Shown in pieces: positions 20,549 through 32,725 of a stretch of 64,000 bases of DNA. The first letter of the stretch is position 1. Every line of letters starts with the position of its first letter. Source of the stretch: Macrocystis pyrifera (taxonomy: Eukaryota; Sar; Phaeophyceae; Laminariales; Laminariaceae); the NCBI GenBank assembly GCA_031763025.1, contig JASSKH010000040.1, positions 372,001-436,000 of the forward strand. Reading direction: 5' to 3'. The position numbers and the translations under genes were made by a program. The notes beneath the pieces are model-generated. The model saw nothing but the letters and a program-made list of their open reading frames with translations. It did no database searches and was not told the origin of the DNA.

Positions 20549-23500
20549 CTATTGCGGGTCTTGTCGCTTCTCGCCTCGCTGTGGTCTGTTGCTCTCTCCT
20601 AGGGCCTCCATCAAGGGCTCGAAGTCCGTGACGAACCAATCAGCGCCCTTCCTCACCGCCTCACGAATCGTTACTCCCCCATACCCGATAAACGCCTGCG
20701 CCGGAGGCTTCGCCTGTGGCGGTAGCGTGACAGGTACCGATACGTTGCCCCGTGAATTGAGCGCGATGGAACCGCAGTGGCCGAGTCTACGGAATATAGG
20801 TAGGCAGGGTGTGCGTGCTTGCTTGATTGTGCTACCGTTAGAATCCCGGCCGCGCACGAAAACATCCAACACAAACAACTAAAAAACGAAGCGGAACGAG
20901 ACGAAACCAAAAAAGCAACAAGATGAGCAACGCGACCGATCGGGTGCAGCAGCCTGATCTTGACACAAAAAAGGGGGAGAGGCAGAAAAGAGTGACATAC
21001 CCGCACACATTAGAGGGTTCAACCGACTACAGCGCGGACAGTTTGCGCCAGGTGTGTGGGGTGTACTCATTATCATGCATGGCGGTAGTCGCGTTACCAT
21101 AGACCCCTCGCCTTCCTATGATGCCGGGACGGAGCACGTCGGATTTTCACCGACCACGCAGACGTTGCTTGTACCAAGCGTGGGGCGCGAAGTAAAACAT
21201 CCGTCGTCACGCAGCAGTGACCTACCTCGTCGTGCGACAGGCCGAGAAACAACACGTCATACCCTTTTATGCGACGTCGTTACTCGGGTGCCGGGGTTTC
21301 CAGCAGGGCTCTTGACAACTTCGGCAACAGCAACAACACGGTGACGAGATCGTGTGTACGGCTAAACCGTTGTCATAACAGCCGGCCGAATACACCGCCC
21401 AGGACCAGCCGACACGCCGGCGCGGTCCGTCACACGGCTCACCTGCATGTCCGTTGCCCCGTCCCCTACCATGACGACGCAGTCGTATTGGAACTCCTTC
21501 GACAAGCTGAAGGTTTGAGGAGGGGCGGACAAAACGCCGGAAACGCAGTAAGCGCGTGGCGAGCACGAGCGAGAAAACATGAACAAAAAAAAAAACTGTC
21601 CGAACGTCTGACTCGCGTGGGCAACCAACACCTTACTGTAGTGGCACGCCCTCAAGATACCGCCTCTCGACGTTCAACAGGGGTATGTGACCTTGCCGTC
21701 CCCGGAGCAAGACGAAATGACGCCACAAAAACACCACACATACATGCATACCTGCTGTAAAGGGTCAACTATCAATTTACAACCAGTAATGTCTACGCGA
21801 GGGAAAAAATGCGATGAATACCACAATACACCACCCCCTGCCGAGCAAATGCAGCACCATCCCCCCCCACCCACCCGCCCACCCACCTACCTACCCACCT
21901 CACACAGCAATCGCGTGGAGGCGTACCCGCACTCCCTTGCAACAAAACAAAAACGTACAAACGTACGCAAACACGCAAACCAACCTACGGCAAGAATCAC
22001 ACCACTTTAAACGAGGGCAGAGCGCCAGCCCCGACCGACAAGTTCCCGACTCACAGGCCGACAACCTTGGGCTTCCCGCCGTCCCTAGACGTAGGCTCGT
22101 CCGCATCGAAGCCGGTGTACTCCCCGGTAACGCCGTCGAACTGGAGGGAGTTCGCGAATATATTGCCTCGAGGGATGGACAGCTGGTCCGCCACAGGCTC
22201 GATCATCTTTTTTATTTTAGGAGGGGGGTATAGAATGCAGGGAGAGAGGGTGGGCACAGGCAGGGTAGACCGTCGGCGTGAGCGCCGGCTTTGATCTGAT
22301 ATAAGAGTCTTGACTTCCGACTTGGGGTTTGACCTTCGATATTAGATTCGAGATTCATCAAGTCATACTATTTCAATTTGTTATTTTCCCGATTCCCAAT
22401 TTGATAGTCTTCATTCGGCGAGGAGGCAACGATATGCAACGCAATCTTCGGCCAGAAAATTCATTTGCTCCACGTACTTTCGCCTTTGTTCTCGAAACCT
22501 CATGAGGATTGGAGTCCAACCTATGACCAGGTGCGTCAAAAAGCAAAACAAAGAAACACACAAAACACCTTGCAGGCCTCACAAGGGAGGAATAGAAGAC
22601 GCGCATGGTATCCGTCCCCCATGCCACTCCTTGCTCCCTCCATTGCTCGCCCCATCACAATGAAAAACGCACCGCAAATATCGGTCGTACCGTCGGTAAT
22701 ACAGCCAACGAACGAAACAGAAAGAGAATGAGCTCGCACCGAACAAAATTAAGTCGACCAGAAAGGGCTAAACCACCGACTGAAAAAACGCACAACTGCT
22801 GCCACTCCCCGCCTGCTCGCCTGTACCCTCTTTCAGTAGCCGTGCCCAGTGGCGCGGACCACTACCCCGGCGCACCCGGGGGAACCACGCTGCAGGCGGG
22901 CCGGGCCCTCACCTGCCGAAAGCCTCCAGACACCAGGTAAACTGCAACCCCTCTGCTGTGCAACAGAGACACCAGCTCCGGAATACCTGCGCCACAGCCA
23001 TGAATGGCGAGAGTAATCGGTGATCGGGGGGAGGGGTGGGGACCGGTGCAGGACGATGAACAACAACACTCTTTGTGTTTGCCAGAGTCGAAGAGGACGT
23101 ATCACGTTGCGCGCGAAGCGAGCAACTCACAAGGCGGATCACGCCTCCGCGGCAACCGGTGCCGTTATCGTCCGGTTGATAAAATAAAAAGGAGGGAGCA
23201 ACTGCTATGGCCCACGAGGAACGAGCGTGACGAACAAAACCGAGGCCGAGTCAGAGAAAAGGGAGGACTCCCCTCAATGGTCGCGAAGAGATACGTACCA
23301 CTATTCCATTTTTGTTTCACGTACAGCGACACCAGAAGAGCGGTGCTTTCTTGGAGCTGAGACGGGTGCTGCGATAGGCGTAGCTTTGGCTAGTTTTTGT
23401 TGTTTTCTGAATGACGGAGCTCCCCAACCCGAAATCGTCGGAACGCCTTCGTTTTTTTTTCTGGCGATATTGCTGTTTCGCACACCTATTCAAAGGTCAT

Positions 23501-25783
23501 GAGATTGTTCATCGGGTTGCACTTTCCGTTTTTCTCAAATTGACCTAATAATAGTATAGAGCTTCTCAAGCAAGGAACCTCAGAAAAAATGGTGCACTTC
23601 TACTTTGTCATGTGTCCTGAAGCACAAGGACTACGTGCACCGCATTGATCCGAACTCCCGCGCTAATGTAGTCCAGGGTGGGCACGAGAGAGAAAACGCG
23701 TGCCGTGGCTGCTGTTGTTTCCCCCCCCCCGTCCCTGCATTGTAGGGATGTGAGGGTCTACGGTCATACGACTATGGCCATGCATGATAATGAGCACACA
23801 CCCCCCCCCCCCCCCCCCCCTCTCTCTTTGGTCTCGCTGCTGCTGCCCTTTTTTTTCGTTCGCCCATTTCTTTCCCTGGAAATACAACCCGAGCCGGCCG
23901 ACATGGAGCACTATTATTATATAGTACTATCGCAGATAGACACACCGACACCGACGCCAGCAGGAGAACGAAAAAGATAACATTTTCTCACGGGCAACAA
24001 AACAGAAGCAGCACTTCAGACCACGCGAGACCACATCCTCACTCAAAACCTGGCCACGAGACCGCACTGCAAAAAGAAAAGAAAAGAAAAAACTACTTAC
24101 CACGGGCCACAGACTTGCGGAGGGGGGGGGGGGGGGGGGGGGCGGACGAGCGGGCATACGGTCTACAGTACACGCGACGCGGGCTTCTAAATAGCAGTGC
24201 AGTCCAGCTGGAGCTACTTAAAAAAACAGGCAACACGAGCCACAATCGGCATACACGGGCCCTCTCCAGACCAATGTCGATCAACGAGGTTGAAAACCAA
24301 CACGCATTGAGACAGCCCTTGTCCCCCGCGGCGGTTGAACCTCTTCGCCCCCTTCTCGCCACGAAGCACAGCGCCGGGCCACACAAGGCGCGCGCGCCGC
24401 GTGCCACGCGCATACTTGATGCATGGCGACGCTGCTCGTAGCGCTATCTGCGTACCCGAAGAAAGATTAGCGGCGATCTAGACAGCAGACACAAGGACAA
24501 TCCTTTGCCGTGATGCCCCTTCCCCTTGACCACCCTTCCCCTCCCCCCACGCCGCTACCCGCCCCCGTCCCTGCGTGAACCCTTTAGAATTTGTTGTACG
24601 CAAGTGTTTGGGGATGAACTACTTGTATTTAGTGTAGGATAGTTTCGCAGTGGTGAAAACATTTCCATAGTGTTTCATCCCCTGAGAGACGACGCAAACC
24701 ACAAGCAACACAAAAAATTATGAGCAAAAAAAAAAAAATGAAAAAGGGACGCAGTCCACGTACCGGGCGACAGCCGTGGTGGGTGCTCCTCTAGACACCG
24801 AACGACCACCCCCCTCGATGGAGTCATGAGGTCCAGCCTCGCCTTCAGGGCGTCCTGGAAGGGCAGAGATCCGCCCATTGCTCTGGCGAGGCGGTGTCAC
24901 ATGTGTAAGGCGAGGCGGTATATATGTGATGGGATTCACGGAGGGGGGGGGGGGGGGGGGGCGTACTCATTTGTTGCTTGCCTTATTAATAGTCATTTGA
25001 CCATTGACCACGCGTCCTTTTCGAGACGGAGCACCGTTCCTACTTCTACTAGAAACACCTCCAACGGGGGGGGGGGGGAAGCGGAGGCCAGGCGCAGGCA
25101 AAAATTCCTAGCAAGCCCGAGGAAAAACAGCTATAAATGGGCGACTTGGGAGAGTAACGAAACATTGCAAGCGGCACGAAACTCAAACGCACTGGCCACA
25201 GACACACGTATATGTATATGTGTATAACCTAGGTTGCCCTGAGTCCAAACAGTGTGCAGGTTGGATACATGCAACTAAAAATTACGCGCAACGAGTCCGG
25301 ACATTAGACGAAAAAGCATTACACTAAGTGTCTGGCGTGGCAACCCCTCCTATCGGACTTCGAGGTGCACCTACACTTCAAGATAGTAGGCGATAAATAG
25401 CACACAGAGGACGGTAGGTAGTAGAAAGCAGGTCATCGTGGGCCCTGCGCGCGGTGATCCCTCCGCGTCACAGCATTGAAAGGCCCCACCCTACCCCACC
25501 ACCCCGCACCGCTTAGCCCCACCCCCCACCGTTTTCTGGCTGGACGGTGAAAACCCGACGTGCTCCGTCATGGCATTGCAGGGATACGAGGGTCTATGAT
25601 CATACGACTACGGCCATGCATGATATCGAGTACTTCCCCCCTACCCCCCCCCACCGCTTTTACCCTCCCTTCTTCTCACCTACTGGTGAGATCGGCGACG
25701 GCTTCTGCTGCCCCGCAAAAGTCGGCCAGCACGTCAATGCCCTCTTCGGCGATGACGGTGCTGTCCACGTCAAAGCACACTGC
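20549..25783 (-). CDS. PSP: Phosphoserine phosphatase (HAD superfamily), six exons
   Basis: Exons 25783-25680, 24882-24764, 22986-22913, 22206-22055, 21506-21443 and 20713-20549 (minus strand) join at GT/AG sites in consistent phases. They give 225 residues that follow plant and animal phosphoserine phosphatases end to end. Seen motifs: AVCFDVDST with the nucleophile Asp and Asp+2 (motif I), RAMGGSLPFQDAL, PPRLSPGIPELV, YLVSGGFRQ with the motif II Ser, FANSLQFD, GGKPKVV with the motif III Lys, MVGDGATDM (motif IV), FIGYGG and the DWFVTDFE end. The family removes phosphate from phosphoserine with Mg2+, the last step of serine synthesis. All key residues are present. The 5' exon with the start codon (perhaps a plastid or mitochondrial presequence) was not found upstream of 25783. 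Introns hold three SINE-like and one LINE fragment. Confidence 0.95.
21055..21215 (-). mobile_element. SINE-like repeat, copy S6
   Basis: Minus-strand copy in the last intron of the phosphoserine phosphatase gene. Reads GCTTGGTACAAGCAA...GTCGGTGAAAA...CCGGCAT...GCCATGCATGATAATGAGTACACCCC. Its last 15 bases match the LINE 3' end closely. Confidence 0.65.
23728..23821 (+). mobile_element. SINE-like repeat, 5'-truncated copy S7
   Basis: Starts within the family at CCTGCATTGTAGGGATG and ends CATGATAATGAGCACACACCCC with a poly(C) run. Located in an intron of the phosphoserine phosphatase gene, in antisense orientation. Confidence 0.65.
24121..24142 (+). repeat. Poly(G) tract
   Basis: About 20 G after GCGGA, in an intron. 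No recognisable LINE or SINE sequence adjoins it. Confidence 0.8.
24943..25064 (-). mobile_element. LINE 3' end fragment L1, with poly(C) tail
   Basis: On the minus strand it reads the last ~35 codons of the LINE, ending in VNGQM-like residues and a stop in ...AAATGAGTACGCC, followed by ~18 C. 5'-truncated. It lies in the first recovered intron of the phosphoserine phosphatase gene, in the same orientation as the gene. Confidence 0.7.
25534..25660 (+). mobile_element. SINE-like repeat, copy S8
   Basis: GGTGAAAACCCGACGTGCTC...GATCATACGACTACGGCCAT...GATATCGAGTACTTCCCCC. It ends about 20 bp before the splice donor (25679-25678) of the first recovered phosphoserine phosphatase exon, antisense to the gene. 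Confidence 0.65.
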
Positions 25784-25799
25784 CTGACGCGAAGAGGCG

Positions 25800-27284
25800 G
25801 GGGGGGGGGGGGGGGGGGAAGTCGAGAGGGAGGACAGTGTTAGCGAACCGTTCGGCGACGCAACAAACGGCGCCGGTGGCCAATCCGCACCAACTTGACG
25901 TTTCGCGATTTGACCTGTCGCTATTTGGCCGCAGGCGATTTGATCGCGTGCGACCGACACCCGCGCGGTTTACCGCACATAATGCTATGGCAACCGATTT
26001 ACCACACACGATATTACGACGAGAAAATGTGAGCACGCGCGACAGCAGTATCGCATGCGATTCACCGAACGCGATTTTACAACACGCGATTAATCGCAAG
26101 CGATCCACCGCACGTAATTTACCACAAGCGATGACACACCAAGTGACCCACCACACCCCATACCTAGCACACGCCACTTTAGCGCCCGCATTTTTCGAGC
26201 CGTGACCACAGGTGCCCTCCCCCCCCCCCTTCCCCCCCCCCGCCGGGGCATGCCCTAGTTTCGTCGCGCAGAGAGGTGTCGACATTCGCACTGTTCGTCG
26301 TTTTTTATCGAATGTAGCCAACTCACGCTCCTCTGGCGATTTCATCGACCGAAGAAACCGAATAAATAATGGTCTCACTGCTGTTCGAACTTCATCTGGC
26401 AAGGTGGCGGCATATGCTACAGTCGGAATAACACTTTTTTTTTCTTCGGAGAAGGCTCCTTCCTCCCTTGAGCTCTACGAGCATAACAATTTCTGAAATA
26501 AAAAAAATGCACAAAGGATCCTCCTGTTTCCGGGACAGAGTAGTGTGACACCCAACGACCAACTTCGATGGAAACTGTTAAGCTGAGCCCTCCGCACAAC
26601 CCCACGGGCCAGGAAGGCATGCGACAATTGCTTACAGTATCGGGTTTCCAGCACATTGGGTAGCTTATCAGCTAGGGAGTCCCCCACGTCAGTCATATAA
26701 GTTTAGGCTCACAAGAGCAAGCAGCCCTTATCGTCGCGCGGCTATATATACAGTCTGCGTACGTATCGGTTTGGCTATTCAATCCCCCTTCATACAACAA
26801 AAAATAATATCTAGATAGATAACAGTTTCTAATTTTGACGATGCCCAGAAAATGGGGTGCCCAAAAAACTCCCTGAAGCCCCTGCCGTGAGGTTTGGTAC
26901 CATATGGTGAGGCGTGTTCTGAAAAGCATAGGGTTTTGTGTCCCCGGGTTTGAAAGACCAAATAAAATAAACACGAGCAAGCACGGGGCAGCTATCGATC
27001 AAACGCGGACAAGCAACTGAAGAGCGCCTTCGCCGCTGCCTGCGCGCCTACAGTCGCAAATGGGAACCGCCGGAACCGCGTTTCTGGGCTCCGTCCTGTT
27101 GGTGTGTTTTTCGCTGTGCGATCGTTGTGACATGGCGAGACAGCCACGTCTTGGCAGTCTAGGCCCAAACACTCCGTCGGGAGCACAGCTAGGTCCAGCT
27201 GCAGCAACAGCAGCATCCCGATGGTCCTGGCGTTGATTTTTCCCACTCGAGGTCGACTCCAGACCCCAGAATTATAGCATACTA
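25800..27284. other. Region upstream of the first recovered phosphoserine phosphatase exon
   Basis: Starts with an 18-nt poly(G). A ~200-bp stretch (about 25900-26140) is dominated by GCGATTT-like words (CGCGATTTACC, CACGCGATTAATCGC). The missing 5' exon of the gene should lie here or beyond, but no candidate is convincing. Confidence 0.4.
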
Positions 27285-27389
27285 CTACGGGGGACCATAG
27301 TATATAGGACCAACTATTGTTAATAAAAACAGCAAAATATACAGGTTTTTGTGCGTACCGTAGGTCCTATTTAATATGCCCCCCCGAAA
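27285..27389 (+). mobile_element. TA-target MITE, copy 2
   Basis: CTACGGGGGACCATAG start, CCCCCGAAA end, TA on both sides, core in plus orientation. Confidence 0.7.
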
Positions 27390-27697
27390 TAGTACGTAGT
27401 GCTGTGCGCAAGCAAGCATGTATTACAGCATGATGCAGCAAAAGGTGTTGATGTTGCTGTGTGGTGCTACTGTACGAGTACGTCGTACTACAGCAGTACT
27501 TGTAGGCGACACAGCAGCAACGTCTCTTGAGCCTGGTCGCCGATCCGAATGCCTTCTCTCCTGTGTACGGTACCACAACAATACCAGTACAGCAGTAGTA
27601 GCGCATTGGAGCCCGATCGAACAACAACTACAACTATTTTTACAGCGAAACATATTTTGTGGTGTCTATGGGACAACAACGACGGCTACTATTCATA

Positions 27698-27807
27698 TTA
27701 CGGGGGTCCATAGTTAACGGGACCAAATTTTGTTAGTAAAAATAGGTAAATATATAGGTTTTTATTTTATGTATACCGTAGGTCCTATTAACTATGTACC
27801 CCCGTAA
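27698..27807 (+). mobile_element. TA-target MITE, copy 3
   Basis: TTACGGGGGTCCATAG...CCCCCGTAA. Its right TA (27808-27809) is also the left TA of copy 4. Confidence 0.8.
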
Positions 27808-27809
27808 TA

Positions 27810-27914
27810 TTACGGGGGTCTACAGTTAACAGGACCTATGGCATACATGAAAACCTATCTATTTAGGTATTTGTACTAACAATATTTGGTCCTGTTTACT
27901 ATGGTCCCCCGTAA
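27810..27914 (-). mobile_element. TA-target MITE, copy 4
   Basis: Same ends as copy 3 with the interior in the opposite orientation. Separated from copy 3 only by a shared TA, which implies insertion of one copy into the target duplication of the other. Confidence 0.8.
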
Positions 27915-28586
27915 TACCACCGTCCACCATCCAGCAACGCACACAAGTTGACGACAGCTAAAAATATCCTGCTGCTGGGCGAATTCCTAGCGACAGCTTT
28001 CTTACCTTGCAAGGCTCCCCTCCGGGACGTGCCCAGGGGAGTAGCGGAGGAACGGATTGAAAACTACGGGAAACTATACAGCATAGCATACTGCTGTACT
28101 ATACGCATATGACACAACACACGACTTTATGAAATATCTGCACAATACTTTACTGCTGTGCAGATAGACATGTACACCCATTGAGAATTGTACCTGCATT
28201 TTGGGGACAAAACATACATGGAACAGCGTGGAATTGCTACTACCAGGTACCAGGTACTATTTATTTCGTTTGCCTTCCGGCAATGTACAGGGCATTCTTC
28301 AATCAGTGTTATTGGTTGAATAGTTTCGTTTTTACAGATTTTTCTTGCTGATTCCGCCAAACATCGTACTTCGTATCATATTTGTCAGTACGTGAATGCA
28401 TTGTTGCGGCACTCACGGCGAAGAAGGCTCCTCCCGCACAAAACCGAGGACTGCCGACAAAAAAAAAGGTTTCAAAGCACTCCACGCGTGACACACGGCA
28501 CACACACGACACACACACGCGTGGCACACAGCAGTACACAGGAGTACAGCAGTAGCAAGCAGGATGACAATAACAAAAATAGACTA

Positions 28587-28697
28587 TTACGGGGGACCAT
28601 CGTAGACAGGACCTACGGTACACACAAAAACCTATGTAGTCAACTATTATTACTACTAATAACAATATTTGGTCCTATTTACTATGGTCCCCGGTAA
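28587..28697 (-). mobile_element. TA-target MITE, copy 5
   Basis: TTACGGGGGACCATCG...GGTCCCCGGTAA flanked by TA, interior in minus orientation. Confidence 0.75.
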
Positions 28698-28760
28698 TAT
28701 GATGCACCGAACAAGGGGCTGGAACTCTCGACCACACTCAACTGTCACCGAAAATCGCAC

Positions 28761-28761
28761 T

Positions 28762-28799
<38 letters not shown>
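28761..28799 (+). repeat. (CAG)12 microsatellite
   Basis: Uninterrupted CAG units. Alanine, serine or glutamine runs translated from it are not evidence of a gene. Confidence 0.95.
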
Positions 28800-28800
<1 letters not shown>

Positions 28801-29253
28801 TTGTCGTACCTGTGGCAGCATGTATATATCACACAACAGCAGAGACTCCCAGCTCTACAGATCGCAGGGTCCGATAAGAAAGCAACTACTGCTGTGCGTA
28901 GAACGCCACAGAAATACAGCGCGCACAAAATACCGCACACACGTGATGTTGCTTCCTGCTCTGCTGGCGGGCGGCAGGCGTGTACAGCATTGTAGCCAGC
29001 TGATTGTAGCACGCATCCACGGCTCGTGTGCTGTCTGTTGTCTGAAATGTCTGGGTTTCGTATATACATCATACAAAAAAAGAAGAGAAAAAAAAAATAG
29101 GCATGATCTCTGCGAGGCTCGAACCCAGGCGTTTCAAATCCAAAATCGAACATCCGAGACCGTTTGACCGTAACAACGAAGATCCATATTCTTATTTTTC
29201 GTGGCGCGCGACAGATCGGACGAACATGCACATTAGTAAAGAGAGAGACGTGA

Positions 29254-29660
29254 GGGCGTGTCTTATTAACTCCCTCCAAAGAGCATGGAAACGAGCGGAA
29301 CGGAAAGAGGCTGTTCGTGGTCATTCGTTCCGTGCCTGTTTAAAAAAACGTGTTTGGGTCCATGCAGAATCCTGGGCCTCGCCAGCCGAATCAGTACGAA
29401 CGGTATCTTTTGCACATGCCAGAGCACACTGGTGTCCACATCCATCTTCGGTGGTATCCATCCAATATGTTCCCGTTCGGTCGGGCCGTTCGGTCCTCCC
29501 AAACAAGAAAAAGGGGTGCAACACTTCTTCTTCCTCTTCCTAGATATACTGTTTTTCTCGGGCTGCACTGAATCTATTCGTTTCTCGCAGCCAATCAGCA
29601 TCAATTCGTGCAGCAAATAATATTCCATTAATGCTTCTGGGGGAGGGTTAAGACACACCC
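29254..29660. mobile_element. 407-bp TIR element with TGA target duplication
   Basis: The left end GGGCGTGTCTTATTAACTCC pairs with the inverted right end GGGTGTGTCTTAACCCTCCC, and the similarity continues through AAGAGCATGGAA and GAAGCATTAATGGAA. TGA lies outside both ends (29251-29253, 29661-29663). Related to the element at 30864 (shared left end and a CATGCAGAATCCTG-GCCTCGCC interior). No transposase. A 3-bp duplication and G-rich ends suggest a PIF/Harbinger-like system. Confidence 0.7.
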
Positions 29661-30863
29661 TGATGTCGGATCGCAGCCTCCGACAAAGCAACCAGCCACA
29701 GCAGTACACCGCCGCGGAGCTGCCACACGCGTGTGGTGTTTCTGGCTGCTGCCTATGCTGTTGGGCGGGGTTGTGACGTCGTTTTGTGTTCTCTGTATTA
29801 TGTCTGCTGTCTGCGGTAGATGTCTGGTGTGTGCTCGGGGCACGAAACACAAGACGCCCGGAAATATAAGGATATTTCGCGTATTAATACTGAATCCAGA
29901 CGGTGCTTACATTTCCGTCCAGATTTAGTGTGGGTCTGTTACACACAGCAGCGGCACCAAGGGAAGTAGATGGTGAATTACGGACCGCAGGCTCCGATGC
30001 GCACAACTAGCCACAGCAGTACAGCGCAGATGGGTTTGTCACACGCACGGTGTTTGTCTGCTGGCGCTTCTGGGCGGCAGCGTTGTGATGTTGTGCTCTC
30101 TGCCTGTTGTCTGTTGTCTACCTGATACCGGTACATGTCTATGCTGTGTGCTCGTGAAATTGCAAAAAGCTTACGACATTTTACCGGTACGTCCTTGTGA
30201 AATAAGAGGCGTCTCGTACTGACACCAGGCAAAAATCGTACTGTCCACTCCCGCCGAAATTAAAAAAATGAGCGCCCGCCACGCGCTCCACACTGCACGG
30301 ATCGCACCCGGACCTCGGCCAATGTGTCCGGACGGGCTTTCTGTGTCAGAGCACTTAGGCTTTTTGCCGAAAAGTTGGGAAGAAGACGAACGAAAAATTC
30401 ACAAACATAACTACCGGCTATACCCTATAAACATAACAAGCGGTGGAAAAACTTGACCGAGGCAGTTTGCTCCTGCCGAGCTTTTCCCTGGCGTACTGCA
30501 CACCAGCACCGGATTAGTATACGTCGTTCCTTCACACTATTGTAGGGTAACTTGCTCAGGAAGGAGCCTTGATTAAAAAACGCCAGTCAGTGGGCTCCGT
30601 GGGTTCAACCGAAGTGACCAATCGACCAATTTCGATGGACCGATGCTCAACTTGGAAAAGCTCACGCCGGCAGCTCCAGACCAACTAAGCACTAATACGT
30701 TTTGAAAGAAGTCAGTCCCTTTCACCAGGCATACAGCTTGCATTTCACTAATCATGGCGTCGCATGTTTCGTTACCAGCATTTCCTCTCCCCGAGAGACA
30801 CAGACTTCCGAAATAAACACAAAGGGTGCGCTTTTTTTTTAGCAGGGAACTTCAAATTTATTA

Positions 30864-31144
30864 GGGCGTGCTTTAACCCCCTCCAAAGAGCATGTAGTGA
30901 GCGGAACGAAACGAGGCTGCACGAGTTTGGGTCCATGCAGAATCCTGAGCCTCGCCAGCCGAATCAGTACGAACGGTATAAGTTTCGCACATGCCACGAC
31001 ATCAACACAATGTTGTGCGCAAAATGGTTGTCCACGTCCATCTTTTGTGGTGTCCATCTACAACCAACCAGCACCAATTCGTGTGGCAAATAATATTCCA
31101 TTCGGTTCGTTCCAATGCTTTTTGGGGGGAGTTAGGACACGCCC
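30864..31144. mobile_element. 281-bp TIR element related to 29254-29660
   Basis: The left end GGGCGTGCTTTAACCCCCTC pairs with the inverted right end GGGCGTGTCCTAACTCCCCC. The arms continue through AAAGAGCAT and AAAAGCATTGGAACGAACCG. The interior shares CATGCAGAATCCTGAGCCTC with the first copy and carries a deletion relative to it. Flanks TTA and CTA agree at two of three positions. Confidence 0.65.
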
Positions 31145-31171
31145 CTATACTCTCGGGTACCCGGGTACCAT

Positions 31172-31385
31172 CGCTTTTACTTTCCAGCTCTCTGGACAAG
31201 CCGTGGTCACGGGTGTCTTCTCTTCTCCCCCTCCGGTACTTGCCTTCATTTATATCGCGGAAAGGGTTCATTCAGCACTCCCACTGGTCGTCAATTTCAC
31301 CGATTTTTTCTGAGTCTCGCTCTCGCGCTTTCCGCGATGAGAAAACGGCACGCAGAGTCACAAAAAAATGCGAACCCGGGTATCA
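31172..31385. repeat. Dispersed ~215-bp repeat, copy 2
   Basis: Matches 15137-15353. It begins about 28 bp after the TIR element at 30864-31144. Confidence 0.55.
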
Positions 31386-31553
31386 AGCCTGGCCGGTTAG
31401 GCACGTACCGAACTCGGATGGGTGCCTCCAGAATACAGCAAAGAGCGTTGGGTTCGCACAGAGGGACAGAGGGGGTGCGATCGTTTTTCAGTGCTCGTTT
31501 TCTCGTAACACAGCAGCGGTATATTAAGGGTGCTATTACGGGGGGCATATTAA

Positions 31554-31659
31554 TTACGGGGGTCCATAGTTAACAGGACCTATGGTACACACTAAAAAAC
31601 TATATATTTACCTATTTTTACTAAATATATTTGGTCCTGTTTACTATGGTCCCCCGTAA
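31554..31659 (-). mobile_element. TA-target MITE, copy 6, with a partial copy in front
   Basis: TTACGGGGGTCCATAG...CCCCCGTAA. A second TTACGGGGGGCATA terminus lies directly before it at 31536-31550, so a truncated copy or a nested insertion precedes it. Confidence 0.7.
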
Positions 31660-31748
31660 TAAATAGGACCTACGGGAAACACAAAAAACTATATATTTTG
31701 CTATTTTCACTAACAATATTTGGTCCTATTTACTATGGTCCCCCGTAA
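31660..31748 (-). mobile_element. TA-target MITE, copy 7 (left end missing)
   Basis: Begins within the family at AATAGGACCTACGG directly after copy 6 and runs to CCCCCGTAA. Only the first ~15 bases of the left terminus are absent. Confidence 0.65.
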
Positions 31749-32224
31749 TAGTTAAAGCTAAAGTCCAACATTATAGTTTCGGAAGGCTCTCTGGACCAGA
31801 TCTTATTTCCGAAACGCACATTAACCCGTTTAGGACTGCAGTCCCGTTTTTCGGAAAAAAACGCTTGCAATTTGACCGGTTTGTCCCAAAAGCGAAACTT
31901 CAGTCCTCAAGGGGTTAATGCTGTTGTTGTTCGGTATTGGCAACCTTAACCCTCCCTTTCTGGAAGGATCGAGCGCTCAAAAACGATCGCACTCCAGTAT
32001 CAAATTAACTCAACGCTCCCTACGATAGATGCACTATACTATTAATAGCTGTGCACACATACTTCACCAAAACCGCGTGATGTTACCGTACCTGTGCCCT
32101 GCGGAGAGCTCCCTTGGCCCCCTCCACGTCGAGCCCTTCCCCTCCCTCCTCCGACGCGGCACTGAAGCACCGAGTCCATGCCGGCTGCGGCAATTGCGTC
32201 AAGATTTCAATCCAGAGGGACAGA

Positions 32225-32725
32225 CAGAGACGTTTCGGGCGGTTCAAAATCGAGGTGTCTCAGGTATTTAAAATGGGAACGTCATCGGCATTTTGAAGAA
32301 ATGAGGGCGTTTCAGATCCTTGAAATGGGGCGAGGTTTTGGCTGTTCAAATGGAGACGTTTCGAGCGTTTCAAAATACAAAGACGTTTTACGGCATTACC
32401 AAGTGGAGGCGTTTCGAGTGTTTCAAATGGGAGCCTTTCAGGTGTTGTAAGTACTATGGAGTTTGAGGCGTCCTTAGACAGACACGTTTTGAGCGGTTCA
32501 AACGAAAGCGTGTCGGGCGTCATAAATGGCAGCGTTCGGGCGTTTCAAATGGGGGCGTTTTAGGCCTTTCGAAGGGAAGCGTTTCAGCTGTTTCGAAGTG
32601 AGCCGTTTCGGGCGTTTTAAATTGAGGTGTTTCAAATGGAGGCATTTTAGGCGTTTCAAATGGAGGTGTTTTCAGGCGTTCCGAATGGAGGCGTCTCAGG
32701 GGTATTGAATTTCAGGTGTTTCAAA
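32225..32725 (+). repeat. Degenerate ~24-bp minisatellite
   Basis: About 20 imperfect copies of a unit close to GCGTTTCGGGCGTTTCAAAT. The open frames across it (Arg-Phe-rich) simply translate the repeat. No flanking exon is evident. Confidence 0.75.

Noticed and set aside
28669-28995. Frame with a poly-alanine run at 28761
   Set aside because: It translates a CAG microsatellite next to a MITE and has no other protein signal.
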